A stretch of 64,000 nucleotides of DNA from Actinoalloteichus hymeniacidonis. Its GTDB lineage: Bacteria > Actinomycetota > Actinomycetes > Mycobacteriales > Pseudonocardiaceae. A model generated the notes under the pieces. The model saw only the letters and a list, made by a program, of their open reading frames with translations, was not told the origin of the DNA and did not search any database. Where the stretch lies: NCBI RefSeq assembly GCF_014203365.1, contig NZ_JACHIS010000001.1, positions 496,001 to 560,000 of the forward strand, read 5' to 3'. Position 1 is the stretch's first letter. Every line of letters starts with the position of its first letter. This document shows, piece after piece, positions 43,914 to 52,518 of the stretch. Position numbers and translations under genes: made by a program.

Positions 43914-45482
43914 GTGCCCAGCAGTGCGAAGGGGCCGGTTCTCGTCGTCGATTTCGGCGCCCAGTATGCCCAGCTCATCGCACGTCGTGTCCGCGAGGCG
44001 CAGGTGTACTCCGAGGTGGTGCCGCATTCGACGCCCACCGCCGAGCTGCTGGCCCGTGACCCGGCGGCCGTGGTGCTCTCCGGCGGTCCGGCCAGTGTCT
44101 ACGCCGACGAGGCCCCCGATCTCGACCCGGAGCTGTTGACCTCCGGAGTCCCCGTGTTCGGCATCTGTTACGGGTTCCAGGCGATGGCCAGGGCCCTGGG
44201 CGGCACCGTGGCGCACACCGGAAGCCGCGAGTACGGCCGGACCGACCTCGAGTCGGACGGCGGTGTCCTGCACACGGACCTGCCCGGTCGGCACCCGGTG
44301 TGGATGAGCCACGGGGACGCCGTCACCGAGGCGCCGGCGGGCTTCGCCGTGACGGCGAGCAGCGCTGGCGCCCCGGTCGCCGCCTTCGAGGACGTCGACC
44401 GCAGGCTCGCGGGCGTGCAGTACCACCCCGAGGTGGCGCACTCGCCGCACGGCCAAGAGGTGCTGCGCCGCTTCCTTCGTGACGTCGCCGGGCTGGGCCC
44501 CGATTGGACCACCGCCTCGATCGTCGAGGAACAGGTCGAACTGATCCGCAAGCAGATCGGCAGCGGCCGGGTCATCTGCGCGCTGTCGGGTGGCGTCGAC
44601 TCCGCCGTGGCAGCGGCCCTGGTCCAGCGCGCCGTCGGCGACCAGCTGACCTGTGTCTTCGTCGACCACGGCCTGCTGCGGTCGGGCGAACGCAGCCAGG
44701 TCGAGCAGGACCTGGTGGCCGCCACCGGCGTCCGGCTGGTCACCGTCGACGCCAAGGACCGGTTCCTGGACGCGTTGGCGGGCGTCACCGACCCCGAGCA
44801 GAAGCGCAAGATCATCGGCCGGGAGTTCATCCGGGTGTTCGAGCAGGCCGCGCGGGACCTGCAGGCCGAGGCAGGCGAGCACGGCACCTCCGTGGACTTC
44901 CTCGTGCAGGGCACCCTGTACCCGGACGTCGTCGAGTCCGGTGGCGGCACCGGGACGGCCAACATCAAGAGCCACCACAACGTGGGCGGGCTGCCGGACG
45001 ACCTGCAGTTCGAGCTGGTCGAGCCGCTGCGGGCCCTGTTCAAGGACGAGGTTCGTCGGGTGGGCCTCGAACTGGGACTGCCGGAGACCATCGTGCAGCG
45101 GCAGCCGTTCCCCGGCCCCGGCCTCGGGATCCGGATCATCGGCGAGGTGACTGCGGAGAGGTTGGAGACGCTGCGTGCGGCGGACGCCATCGTCCGGGAG
45201 GAACTGACCTCGGCCGGGCTGGATCGAGAGATCTGGCAGTGCCCGGTGGTGCTGCTCGCCGACGTCCGCTCGGTGGGTGTGCAGGGCGACGGCCGGACCT
45301 ACGGCCACCCGATCGTGCTGCGTCCGGTGTCGAGTGAGGACGCCATGACCGCCGACTGGATGCGGATGCCCTACGAGGTCTTGGAGCGCATCTCCACCCG
45401 GGTCACCAACGAGGTGCCCGAGGTGAATCGGGTGACCCTGGACGTCACGAGCAAGCCGCCGGGCACCATCGAGTGGGAGTGA
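43914..45482 (+). CDS. guaA: GMP synthase (glutamine-hydrolysing)
   Basis: This 522-residue enzyme converts XMP to GMP. The class I amidotransferase (about 1-200) has [15 protein letters not shown], the nucleophile loop [12 protein letters not shown], and [11 protein letters not shown]. The ATP-pyrophosphatase domain has [15 protein letters not shown] (PP-loop), and the dimerisation domain has [16 protein letters not shown] and the end KPPGTIEWE. The GTG at 43914 with GGAGG 7-11 nt upstream is chosen over a frame extended by 71 residues. Confidence 0.97.
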   Translation: MPSSAKGPVLVVDFGAQYAQLIARRVREAQVYSEVVPHSTPTAELLARDPAAVVLSGGPASVYADEAPDLDPELLTSGVPVFGICYGFQAMARALGGTVAHTGSREYGRTDLESDGGVLHTDLPGRHPVWMSHGDAVTEAPAGFAVTASSAGAPVAAFEDVDRRLAGVQYHPEVAHSPHGQEVLRRFLRDVAGLGPDWTTASIVEEQVELIRKQIGSGRVICALSGGVDSAVAAALVQRAVGDQLTCVFVDHGLLRSGERSQVEQDLVAATGVRLVTVDAKDRFLDALAGVTDPEQKRKIIGREFIRVFEQAARDLQAEAGEHGTSVDFLVQGTLYPDVVESGGGTGTANIKSHHNVGGLPDDLQFELVEPLRALFKDEVRRVGLELGLPETIVQRQPFPGPGLGIRIIGEVTAERLETLRAADAIVREELTSAGLDREIWQCPVVLLADVRSVGVQGDGRTYGHPIVLRPVSSEDAMTADWMRMPYEVLERISTRVTNEVPEVNRVTLDVTSKPPGTIEWE

Positions 45483-45524
45483 TCGACCGGGCGCCGCTGC
45501 GCTCGGCGGACGTCGATTAGACCG

Positions 45525-45566
45525 CGATTCGGGTCGGCTCGTACCACGGGCCGGCCCGAATCGTCT
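45525..45566. terminator. Terminator between guaA and lacI-type gene
   Basis: CGATTCGGGTCGGCTC (45525-45540) pairs with GGGCCGGCCCGAATCG (45548-45563) with two mismatches, followed by TCTT. Confidence 0.7.
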
Positions 45567-45595
45567 TGGCTGACCGGTGTGCGCGGGTCCGTCCC

Positions 45596-46627
45596 TCAGG
45601 CGGAGGCCCGACGCACCAGATGCACCGGAAGGACCTCCATCCCGCCTGCGAGGTCCTCGCCCGCGATCAGGCGGGTGAGTCGATGAACCATGCGCCGCAC
45701 CTGCTCCGAGGCGTCCTGCGCGATGGTCGTCAACGGTGGGTTGGTGTGCGGCGCCACCGCCGGTTGGTCATCGAAGCCGACCACGGCGACATCCTGCGGA
45801 ACCCGCCTGCCCGCCGTGGTCAGGGCGTCGATCGCCCCGGCCGCCATCAGATCGCTTGCCGCGAACACCCCGTCGAGGTCGGGCACCCGCTCCAATAGCC
45901 GATACATCGCCTGCTTGCCGCCCTCGCGGGCGAAGTGTCCGGACTCGGTGAGCCGTGCCGTGGCCGCCTCATCGGCCCCGATGGCCAGCCGCCAGCCCTC
46001 CAAGCGGTCGATGGCGGCATGCTCGTCCAACGGCCCCGTCACGCTGACCACCCGTTTCCTGCCCAGATCCAGCAGGTGTTGGGTGCCGATCCGGCCGCCC
46101 TCCCGGTTGTCGGTGTCCACCAGGTGCAGCGAACCGTTCGCGGTCCACGGACGGCCGCCGAAGACCGTGGGAATGGGCAGCGCGGCCATCGCCGTGGGCA
46201 GCGGATCGCCGCGATGCGGGGTGAACAGCAGGGCGCCGTCGACGTGGCCGCCCAGCAGGAAGCGTTCGATGCGTGCCTCGTCGGCGGGGGAGTGCACCAG
46301 CATCAGCACCATCGCGGCGTCCAGCTCGCCCAACCTGTTGGCGGCCGCGCGGACCACGGTGGCGAAGCGGGGATCGTCGAAGATCTTCGATTCCGGTTCC
46401 GAGATCACCACCGCGACGGCCCCGGTGCGTCTGGTCACCAGCGTTCTGGCTGCGCGGTTGGGCACATAACCGAGTTCGCGGATCGCGGAATACACCGAAT
46501 CCTTGGCTTCCGGGCTTACCCTCGGCGAGTTGTTGACCACCCTGGACACGGTTGCCCGTGAGACCCCCGCCAGCGCGGCGACATCCTCCAACGTGGGCCG
46601 ATGTTCACCGCTTGGCTGTATCGACAC
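45596..46627 (-). CDS. LacI-family transcriptional regulator
   Basis: This 343-residue regulator has the LacI helix-turn-helix at 12-35 (TLEDVAALAGVSRATVSRVV) and hinge NRAARTLV, with a periplasmic-binding-protein-like sugar domain (about 65-340: GALLFTPHRGD, VDTDNREGGRIGTQHLL, DGVFAASDLMAAGAIDAL, VVGFDDQP). Full length. The GTG at 46627 has GGAGG upstream. No sugar transport or catabolic genes are adjacent, so its regulon is elsewhere. Confidence 0.93.
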   Translation of the reverse strand: MSIQPSGEHRPTLEDVAALAGVSRATVSRVVNNSPRVSPEAKDSVYSAIRELGYVPNRAARTLVTRRTGAVAVVISEPESKIFDDPRFATVVRAAANRLGELDAAMVLMLVHSPADEARIERFLLGGHVDGALLFTPHRGDPLPTAMAALPIPTVFGGRPWTANGSLHLVDTDNREGGRIGTQHLLDLGRKRVVSVTGPLDEHAAIDRLEGWRLAIGADEAATARLTESGHFAREGGKQAMYRLLERVPDLDGVFAASDLMAAGAIDALTTAGRRVPQDVAVVGFDDQPAVAPHTNPPLTTIAQDASEQVRRMVHRLTRLIAGEDLAGGMEVLPVHLVRRASA

Positions 46628-46682
46628 CCCTTGCGCACCTCCGCCGAAGAACTCTACGTCTTCCGCCGAGACGGCATTCGGA

Positions 46683-46913
46683 TCACTCTTCGCGACGCGA
46701 CCGGAGCGAGCCGAGCAACAACACCAGACCGATGATCACGGCACCCGCAGCGAGCAGCCATCTGGCCTGGTACAGGGGGACCCAACCGATGCTGTTGGCG
46801 AGTACATAGCCCGCGACCAGCAGTGCGATCACGCCGCTGACCAGCGTCAGGAGGTCCCGGGGACCGCGGAGGCTCGCCCTCTTGCGATCTCTGCGCTCAG
46901 CGCCGCGTGACAT
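46683..46913 (-). CDS. Small two-helix membrane protein
   Basis: This 76-residue protein has a basic N-terminus, two helices (about 20-41 and 49-70) and a basic end SLRSRREE. The ATG at 46913 overlaps the 3' end of the PspC/LiaF-like gene by 17 nt, so the two are co-expressed. Family not recognised; an accessory of the envelope-stress set is likely. Confidence 0.75.
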   Translation of the reverse strand: MSRGAERRDRKRASLRGPRDLLTLVSGVIALLVAGYVLANSIGWVPLYQARWLLAAGAVIIGLVLLLGSLRSRREE

Positions 46914-48294
46914 TCAGCTCTCCCAACCCGAGATAGGCGTCCAACTCCAGCGTTCCCCCGGCCGAATCCGGCCCATCGGGTCGGTCCGCGACATGGATCT
47001 GCTCGTTCTCGCCGTAGTTCTCCTCGCCAAGACAGGACATGCCACCGAGCCGAACCTGGCAGGTGGCGCTGACCGCCATATCGGGCGGCACGATCACCTC
47101 GATGTTGCCGCCCAGGTTCAGCATCACCTCGGTGCGCAGCGTCTCGCCCTCGGGGATCGTCAGTTCGGTCAGATCCAGTTCGATCGCCCCGAGAGAACGT
47201 CGATAGGCGTCCCGAAGCTGTTCCGGTTCGCTGACCCTGAGATGGGTACTGCCCGCGTCCAGCCAGCCACCGGTCTCGTGAATCGGAACCAGGGACACCA
47301 GCATCGCGACGGCGGCGATCGGGGCGCTCACCCAGATCAACCCCCGGCCACCGCTGCGGAACGCGCCGACGACCATGCCGATGCCCAGAACGGCGAGGAT
47401 CAAGGCGAGCATCCTCGGCTGGGTCAACCAGCCGGCCGATTCCAACAACGGCATTCCGATGGCGAAGGTCAACAGCGCGGCGCCGATCGTGATCGGGGTG
47501 ACCCTGGACCGCACTCGACGGGTGGGCGCCGGGGCCGGTTCCGGTTCCGGGGCGGGTGCTCGATGGTCGACCGGGTCCGGCAGTTGCCAGGCGAAGGGCG
47601 CGACGCCCAGCGGGTCCCAGGCAGGCGGTTCCGGCTCGCCTGCGCGCTGCTGTGCGGTGCCCGCCGTGGGGCTGCCCGGAAATCGATCCGTGGGGTAGCC
47701 GACCTCGGACTCGGGCGTGAAGGGCGCGGCCGCAGGGGTGCCGAAGGCGGTGGTGGGCGCCTCGGCGGCGCTGTGGAAGTCGTCGACGACGTGTGCGGTC
47801 TGCGGCCAGTTGACCGTCGGCTGGCCGGTGTCCCTTCGCTGGACATGCAGCAGATACAGCGCGACGCCGACCCCACCGAGGCACACCGCACTGGTGAACG
47901 CGTTGGACAGCACCCAGCCCATGATCGGGATGATCGCCATGACCAGCAGGGCGGGCAGCATGATCGCGCCGAGCAGGGTGGCGGTACGCCTGCCGCGACC
48001 GGCCAGCGCCTCGGCAGGCGAGGACAGCTCGTTCTGCTGGCGCAGGAACAGCCAACCCAACAGGTAGATCAGAATGCCGCAGCCGCCGTAGAAGGAGGTG
48101 ACGACGAGGACGACGCGGACCAACGTCGGATCGAGGTCGTAGCGCCGGGCGATACCCGCGGCCACGCCCGCGATCTTGCGATCATCGCTACGACGAACCG
48201 GACGAGTCCGCCACATATCCCGGATGTTGTCCTCGAACCGTCCTTCCCCGGTCGAGGTCGACCCAGCGGGCCGAGCGGGACCTGCTGAACCCAT
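46897..48294 (-). CDS. PspC-domain membrane protein with LiaF-like C-terminal domain
   Basis: This 465-residue protein has a PspC domain at about 35-90 (RSDDRKIAGVAAGIARRYDLDPTLVRVVLV), several membrane helices in the first half and again around residues 265-350, and a Pro/Glu-rich linker between. The C-terminal beta domain (IELDLTELTIPEGETL to LELDAYLGLGELNVTRR) resembles the LiaF/'cell wall-active antibiotic response' domain. The ATG at 48294 with GGAG upstream is preferred over a TTG eight codons earlier. It is divergent from a PspC-containing kinase and its regulator, matching LiaF-LiaS-LiaR logic. Confidence 0.85.
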   Translation of the reverse strand: MGSAGPARPAGSTSTGEGRFEDNIRDMWRTRPVRRSDDRKIAGVAAGIARRYDLDPTLVRVVLVVTSFYGGCGILIYLLGWLFLRQQNELSSPAEALAGRGRRTATLLGAIMLPALLVMAIIPIMGWVLSNAFTSAVCLGGVGVALYLLHVQRRDTGQPTVNWPQTAHVVDDFHSAAEAPTTAFGTPAAAPFTPESEVGYPTDRFPGSPTAGTAQQRAGEPEPPAWDPLGVAPFAWQLPDPVDHRAPAPEPEPAPAPTRRVRSRVTPITIGAALLTFAIGMPLLESAGWLTQPRMLALILAVLGIGMVVGAFRSGGRGLIWVSAPIAAVAMLVSLVPIHETGGWLDAGSTHLRVSEPEQLRDAYRRSLGAIELDLTELTIPEGETLRTEVMLNLGGNIEVIVPPDMAVSATCQVRLGGMSCLGEENYGENEQIHVADRPDGPDSAGGTLELDAYLGLGELNVTRR

Positions 48295-48509
48295 CTGTCT
48301 CCACCGTCCGTCTCGCAAAGCGTCACCGGGAGCATCCCGATTCCTCGTTCAGGATGCTCGCCAGCATCCTCCATGCCATCGGGGGAACCCCTGAGCCGTT
48401 CCCTCGCCACCACCCGTTAGGGTCCGGGTCGCTCCCTGATGGCAGTGCACCGCGCGCGTGTGACGATGAGATCGTGGCAGTACAGGCTGATCGCGACGGG
48501 AGGCAGTCC

Positions 48510-49853
48510 GTGCCCGATATGTCGGCGGCCGCGGGTTCGCAGCGGACCGCCCAGGCGCGTCGGGATCCGAGGACGAGCGCCGAGGCCACCACCGGGCGGA
48601 CACTGCGTCGTCGTCGCTCCTCGCGGGTGATCGCGGGCGTCGCGGGTGGGCTCGCCGATCACCTGCGCGTCGACGTGCGGTGGGTCCGGGTCATCATCAC
48701 CCTCCTCGCGGCGGTCGACGGCCTCGGCGTGGTCGTCTACGGCGCACTGTGGGCGGTGGTGCGGCAGCGATCCGTCGATGTCGCGGAACCGGACAGCCCG
48801 AGGGAACGCACCCAGGCCATTGGCATGGTGGTGCTCGGCTTCGGCCTCTTGGTGGCCACGTCGTCCTTCGGGCAGGGCCTGAGCGGCCAGTTGTTCTTCC
48901 CGGCCTCGGTGGCGTTGATCGGTGCCGTGCTGGTCTGGCGGGAGGCCGACGAGACCCAGCGTCGACGCTGGGCGCAGGGCGCTCGGACCGGGGTCGCCGA
49001 GGTCTTCATCGGCAATGGCGGCCGGGGCGCGATCATCCGCAGCCTTTCCGGCGCAGCACTGGTGATCACCGGAATCGTCGTTCTGCTGGTCGACAGCCTG
49101 GCGCTGGCGCCGCTCCAGTTCGCGCTGCTCTCGGTGATCGTCACCCTGATCGGCACCGCGGTACTCACGCTGCCCTGGTGGTTGCGGCTGGTCCGGGATC
49201 TCGACGAGGAGCGATTCGCCCGAATCCGAACCGAGGAGCGCGCGGAGATCGCCGCGCACCTGCACGATTCCGTGCTCCAGACCCTGGCGTTGATCCAGAA
49301 ACAGGCGGAGAACGACAAGGAGGTCCGACGGCTGGCCAGAAGCCAGGAACGTCAGCTGCGAACCTGGCTGTACGGCGCCACCGGCTACGGCGGTTCGAGC
49401 CGGGCGGGCGGCGCGGACGCCGACACCGATGCACCGCCGGCCGAGCCCACCTCGGCCAAGACCCTGGCCGAGGTGGTCAGCGAGGTCTGCGGCGAGGTCG
49501 AGGACACCTTCGCCATCAAGGTGCAGCAGGTGGTGGTCGGCGACTGCGAGGTGGATGATCGGGTGCTGGCCGCCGTCTGGGCCGCCAGGGAGGCGATGGT
49601 CAATGCCGCGAAGCACGCGGAGGTCGGCGAGGTGAGCGTCTTCGTCGAGATCGAACCCGAGCAGATCGAGCTGTTCGTACGCGACCGAGGCAAGGGCTTC
49701 GATCCGACGACGGTGTCGCAGGACCGACATGGTCTCGCCGACTCGATCCACGGCAGGATGGAACGTCACGGCGGAACCGTGCGATTGCGCACCGCACCCG
49801 GCGAGGGCACCGAAGTCGCGCTCCGCCTCCCACGCACCGGCGACAAGCGTTGA
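48510..49853 (+). CDS. PspC-domain sensor histidine kinase (LiaS-like)
   Basis: This 447-residue protein has an N-terminal PspC domain (about 31-88, RVIAGVAGGLADHLRVDVRW), about four further membrane helices (105-230), and a HisKA_3 dimerisation helix with IAAHLHDSVLQTLAL (His252 phospho-acceptor). A Ser/Gly/Asp-rich insertion near 285-310 and a HATPase domain (EAMVNAAKHAEVGE, FVRDRGKGFDP, MERHGGTVRLRTAPGEGTE) follow. The GTG at 48510 with GGGAGG 7 nt upstream is chosen. The response regulator gene follows after 19 bp. The pair probably senses envelope damage together with the divergent LiaF-like protein. Confidence 0.92.
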   Translation: MPDMSAAAGSQRTAQARRDPRTSAEATTGRTLRRRRSSRVIAGVAGGLADHLRVDVRWVRVIITLLAAVDGLGVVVYGALWAVVRQRSVDVAEPDSPRERTQAIGMVVLGFGLLVATSSFGQGLSGQLFFPASVALIGAVLVWREADETQRRRWAQGARTGVAEVFIGNGGRGAIIRSLSGAALVITGIVVLLVDSLALAPLQFALLSVIVTLIGTAVLTLPWWLRLVRDLDEERFARIRTEERAEIAAHLHDSVLQTLALIQKQAENDKEVRRLARSQERQLRTWLYGATGYGGSSRAGGADADTDAPPAEPTSAKTLAEVVSEVCGEVEDTFAIKVQQVVVGDCEVDDRVLAAVWAAREAMVNAAKHAEVGEVSVFVEIEPEQIELFVRDRGKGFDPTTVSQDRHGLADSIHGRMERHGGTVRLRTAPGEGTEVALRLPRTGDKR

Positions 49854-49872
49854 ACCGAGAGGAACCCCACTG

Positions 49873-50556
49873 GTGAACCACCCCGAGGCGAAAACCGGTC
49901 AGACCCAGCCGGTCCGCGTGTTCCTGGTCGACGATCACGCCTTGTTCCGCACCGGTGCCAAGGCCGAGCTGACCAATGCCAGCGGGATCATCGAGGTCGT
50001 CGGCGAGGCCGGTTCGGTGGGGGAGGCGGTCGCCGGAATCGGGCACTTCGAGCCCGACGTGGTGCTGCTCGACGTCCACATGCCCGACGGCGGCGGTGCC
50101 GAGGTGCTGCGCCGGGCTCGCAAGACGCACCCCAACGTGGTCTTCCTGGCCCTGTCGGTGTCGGACGCGGCGGAGGACGTCATCGCGGTGATCCGGGCGG
50201 GCGCCAGAGGCTACGTCACCAAGACCATCTCGGCCAGAGAACTGGTCGACGCCGTTGTGCGAGTGCATCACGGCGACGCCGTCTTCTCGCCCCGCCTGGC
50301 TGGCTTCGTGCTCGACGCCTTCGCCGACCGCCCCGGCGCCGCGCCGATCAACGACCCCGAACTCGACCTGCTCACGCCACGGGAGCGCGATGTCCTGCGC
50401 CTGCTGGCCAGGGGTTACGCCTACAAGGAGATCGCGGCGGAACTCTTCATCTCGGTCAAGACGGTCGAGACCCACGTGTCGAGCGTGCTGCGCAAGACCC
50501 AGCTGTCCAACCGCTACGAGCTGTCGCGGTGGGCCACGGACCGGCGGTTGATCTGA
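49873..50556 (+). CDS. NarL/LuxR-family response regulator (LiaR-like)
   Basis: This 227-residue regulator has a receiver domain with VFLVDDHALFRTG and phospho-acceptor Asp67 in DVVLLDVHMPDGGG, conserved Ser/Lys (LALSVSD, YVTKTIS), and a LuxR helix-turn-helix (about 160-220, LTPRERDVLRLLARGYAYKEIAAELFISVKTVETHVSSVLRK). The GTG at 49873 follows GAGAGGAA. It is the cognate partner of the PspC kinase upstream. Confidence 0.93.
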   Translation: MNHPEAKTGQTQPVRVFLVDDHALFRTGAKAELTNASGIIEVVGEAGSVGEAVAGIGHFEPDVVLLDVHMPDGGGAEVLRRARKTHPNVVFLALSVSDAAEDVIAVIRAGARGYVTKTISARELVDAVVRVHHGDAVFSPRLAGFVLDAFADRPGAAPINDPELDLLTPRERDVLRLLARGYAYKEIAAELFISVKTVETHVSSVLRKTQLSNRYELSRWATDRRLI

Positions 50557-50582
50557 GGTTGGCGGTGGATTGGGGGTCGGGT

Positions 50583-50602
50583 GGGCTGCTGTCTGGCAGC
50601 CC
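50583..50602 (+). terminator. Hairpin after the response regulator
   Basis: GGGCTGC (50583-50589) with GCAGCCC (50596-50602), loop 6 nt, 26 bp after the stop. The bases from here to the CRISPR repeats are AT-richer (leader-like). Confidence 0.6.
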
Positions 50603-50688
50603 GTTCGGCCTGCCATGCTTGTCCTAGCCTGAAATCCCAAGTGGTCGAAAAACTGGTTACCCGTCGGTAGAACCCCAGGTCAACAAGT

Positions 50689-50836
50689 ATCCGCCCCGCG
50701 CACGCGGGGGTGTTCCCGACTCCCACTCCTGCACATCGGCGAAGAACGCATCCGCCCCGCGCACGCGGGGGTGTTCCCAGGCTGGCGATCGAGTCCGCCG
50801 CATCCGACATGTCCTCCCCGCGCACGCGGGTGTCCC
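50689..50836 (+). CRISPR. Minimal CRISPR array, type I-E-like repeats, 3 repeats and 2 spacers
   Basis: Two identical 29-nt repeats (50689-50717, 50750-50778) share the I-E hairpin core CCCCGCGCACGCGGGG and end GTGTTCCC. A third, degenerate copy (50811-50836, 26 nt) begins GTCCTCCCC and lacks bases near its 3' end. Both spacers are exactly 32 nt (50718-50749, 50779-50810), the I-E norm. The degenerate repeat marks the trailer end, so the leader is on the left, where the sequence is less GC-rich. No cas gene is in the window. Confidence 0.88.
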
Positions 50837-50879
50837 TATCTCGCCGACGTTCTACAGCGGCGCCGAGGCGTCCTCCTCG

Positions 50880-51143
50880 TCAGCGGTGTAGATCCGAGGG
50901 CGGCCAGTCGAGGCCGGTTCGTAGCTTCCATGCATGGTCGGCGCAGCGGAGACAGGTTCGTTGGAGACGGATCACCGCGCGTGCATTCGGGGTCGGTATT
51001 CGGAACTCGGCACCGCAGAACGCGGTGACTCGGGTTCCCGGATCGGGGCGGATTCCCGGTGCGCCGTGTCGATTCCAGATAAGACCGTTCTCGGGTGCGA
51101 TTGCTTCCCAGAACAATGGCGCGCCGGGGTTGACCAGGGCCAT
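50880..51143 (-). CDS. Small zinc-ribbon-like protein
   Basis: This 87-residue protein has VTAFCGAEF, then TCLRCADHAWKL, a Cys...CxxC...H pattern suggesting a zinc site, like the small 'zinc finger' proteins found beside XRE/DUF397 genes in Pseudonocardiaceae. The ATG at 51143 is preceded by AAAGGAG, which overlaps the stop of the upstream gene (51156), implying coupled translation. Function unknown. A plus-strand ORF over the same bases has no family features. Confidence 0.7.
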   Translation of the reverse strand: MALVNPGAPLFWEAIAPENGLIWNRHGAPGIRPDPGTRVTAFCGAEFRIPTPNARAVIRLQRTCLRCADHAWKLRTGLDWPPSDLHR

Positions 51144-51155
51144 CTAGCTGCTCCT

Positions 51156-51554
51156 TTATGCCGCGATTGGTTCGAGCGAGCCGGACAGCACTGTCCGATA
51201 GCCAGCCGCGACGAGAATCGGTTCGGGGGCGGGGGAGACCGGTCGGGGAGCGGCAGCGGAAGGTCCGGCCTCCCCCGCGATGCGGCCGTCACCAGGGGGG
51301 ACTGGGACGGCGGGGGCATAAGTGGGGCTGCCATAGGTAAGACGGCCATGACTTGCCGATTCTGCGTGGCAACGCTCGATGATCGAATCGGCTGTTCGCC
51401 CGCTGATCGCCATGAGCCGATTGGCCGCTAGACCACGGGGTGGGCGGCGTCGGTGCGATCGGCGGATGCGGCGGGCGAACAGGCGCGGCCAGTTGACCAG
51501 CACCAGCCCGCTTGCGCAGAACATCAGTCCCAGCCACAGCAGCGGATGGATCAC
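51156..51554 (-). CDS. Small membrane-anchored hypothetical protein
   Basis: This 132-residue protein has an N-terminal membrane helix (about 4-22, LLWLGLMFCASGLVLVNW), a basic stretch (ARRIRRSHRRRPPRG), and a disordered Ala/Pro-rich remainder. The GTG at 51554 lies 7 bp from a long palindrome in the region shared with the divergent XRE gene. It is followed, with SD overlap, by the zinc-ribbon gene. No family recognised. Confidence 0.6.
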   Translation of the reverse strand: MIHPLLWLGLMFCASGLVLVNWPRLFARRIRRSHRRRPPRGLAANRLMAISGRTADSIIERCHAESASHGRLTYGSPTYAPAVPVPPGDGRIAGEAGPSAAAPRPVSPAPEPILVAAGYRTVLSGSLEPIAA

Positions 51555-51561
51555 GTCACCG

Positions 51562-51596
51562 CCTCGTTCCCTTGGGAATTTCCCATGGGAACGAGG
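51562..51596. promoter_or_regulatory. 35-bp nested palindrome (probable operator)
   Basis: Outer arms CCTCGTTCCC (51562-51571) and GGGAACGAGG (51587-51596) enclose TGGGAA-T-TTCCCA (51573-51585). The whole is symmetric around base 51579 except for one pair. It lies between two divergent transcription units, 80 bp upstream of the XRE regulator and 7 bp upstream of the minus-strand gene. Confidence 0.75.
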
Positions 51597-51662
51597 TTAT
51601 GGCTACGGAGTTCCGGCTGTCGATCGCTCGTTCGGGTGGCTCTCCGACTGGATAGGCGCAAG

Positions 51663-51676
51663 TAGTCTGCTGCTCA
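51663..51676 (+). promoter_or_regulatory. -10 box of a probable leaderless XRE transcript
   Basis: TAGTCT (51663-51668) followed by 7 nt and the ATG at 51676. No SD is visible. Confidence 0.45.
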
Positions 51677-52518
51677 TGACGTGGATGGCTCGATCTCGCA
51701 TACTCGGCGACGAGCTGAGACGACATCGGAACAGCTGTGGTCTGACCCTGGCGGAGCTGGGAGCGCGGACTGGGCGCGGCAAATCGACCATCGCCCGTTG
51801 GGAGACCGGTGAAAAGCCGATCGATCGCGACGATCTGCTGAAAATCTTGGGAGCGCTAGGCATCACCGGCCCAACGGAGAGTGCGCTGCTCTCCCTAGTC
51901 GGCGATCTAAGTCAAAAATCTTGGTACGACGAGGCCGATATGCCGAAGCGACTCCGGGATCTGGCTGCGCTCGAGAGTAAGGCAACGAAAATCACCGAGC
52001 TGGCCATCGCGGTTGTACCCGGTTTGATTCAGACGTCGGCTTACGCAGCTGCAGTTTTGCGAGGTATGGGTGGGCCAGAGGATCGAATTCTTCATCGAGT
52101 CGAGAACCGGATTGCACGCCAGACGGTGCTTGCGGGTTCGGTCCAGTACACGGCCCTACTGGATGAGCTGGTGCTCCAACGGCCTGTCGGTGGGGCCGAG
52201 GTCATGAGAGCGCAGCTCGATCAGTTGGCAACGTTGTCTCAGCAAGGCAATGTGACGCTGCGCGTTCTTCCGGTCGGTCTTACACATCCCGGCCTTACGG
52301 GCGCTTTCATCCTGCTTGAGTTCGCGCACGGACTCCCCATCGTGCACATAGAACAACAGAGAACATCTGCGCTACTCGATCGCAAGGCCGAGACCGCCGC
52401 TTATCAGGCGACAACCTCGACGCTTCGTGCTATGGCGATGGATGCAGAAGCATCGCGAGCGCTCATCCACCAGTATGCCGACAGATGGAGGGATCGGGCC
52501 CATGGCGAACACTTCTGA
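51676..52518 (+). CDS. XRE-family regulator with DUF5753 domain (WhiJ-like)
   Basis: This 280-residue protein has an XRE helix-turn-helix at about 8-62 (LGDELRRHRNSCGLTLAELGARTGRGKSTIARWETGEKP) and a C-terminal DUF5753 domain (about 95-272: ITELAIAVVPGLIQTSAYAAAVLR, RIARQTVL, VTLRVLPVGLTHPGLTGAFILLEF). This is the architecture of Streptomyces WhiJ/Scr1 regulators, encoded next to small DUF397 partners that bind and modulate them. Its 3' end overlaps the DUF397 gene by 17 nt. GC is somewhat lower than in neighbours. Confidence 0.9.
   Translation: MTWMARSRILGDELRRHRNSCGLTLAELGARTGRGKSTIARWETGEKPIDRDDLLKILGALGITGPTESALLSLVGDLSQKSWYDEADMPKRLRDLAALESKATKITELAIAVVPGLIQTSAYAAAVLRGMGGPEDRILHRVENRIARQTVLAGSVQYTALLDELVLQRPVGGAEVMRAQLDQLATLSQQGNVTLRVLPVGLTHPGLTGAFILLEFAHGLPIVHIEQQRTSALLDRKAETAAYQATTSTLRAMAMDAEASRALIHQYADRWRDRAHGEHF

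Noticed and set aside
43734..45308. Minus-strand ORF opposite guaA
   Set aside because: Antisense shadow of a certain gene.
46847..48055. Alternative 402-codon minus-strand ORF overlapping the PspC/LiaF-like gene
   Set aside because: The frame used (46897-48294) shows the PspC and LiaF-like domains; the other is Arg/His-rich shadow.
50934..51431. Plus-strand 165-codon ORF downstream of the CRISPR repeats
   Set aside because: It overlaps two minus-strand genes that have an SD, a Cys-rich domain and a membrane helix; the plus frame has no SD or recognisable pattern.
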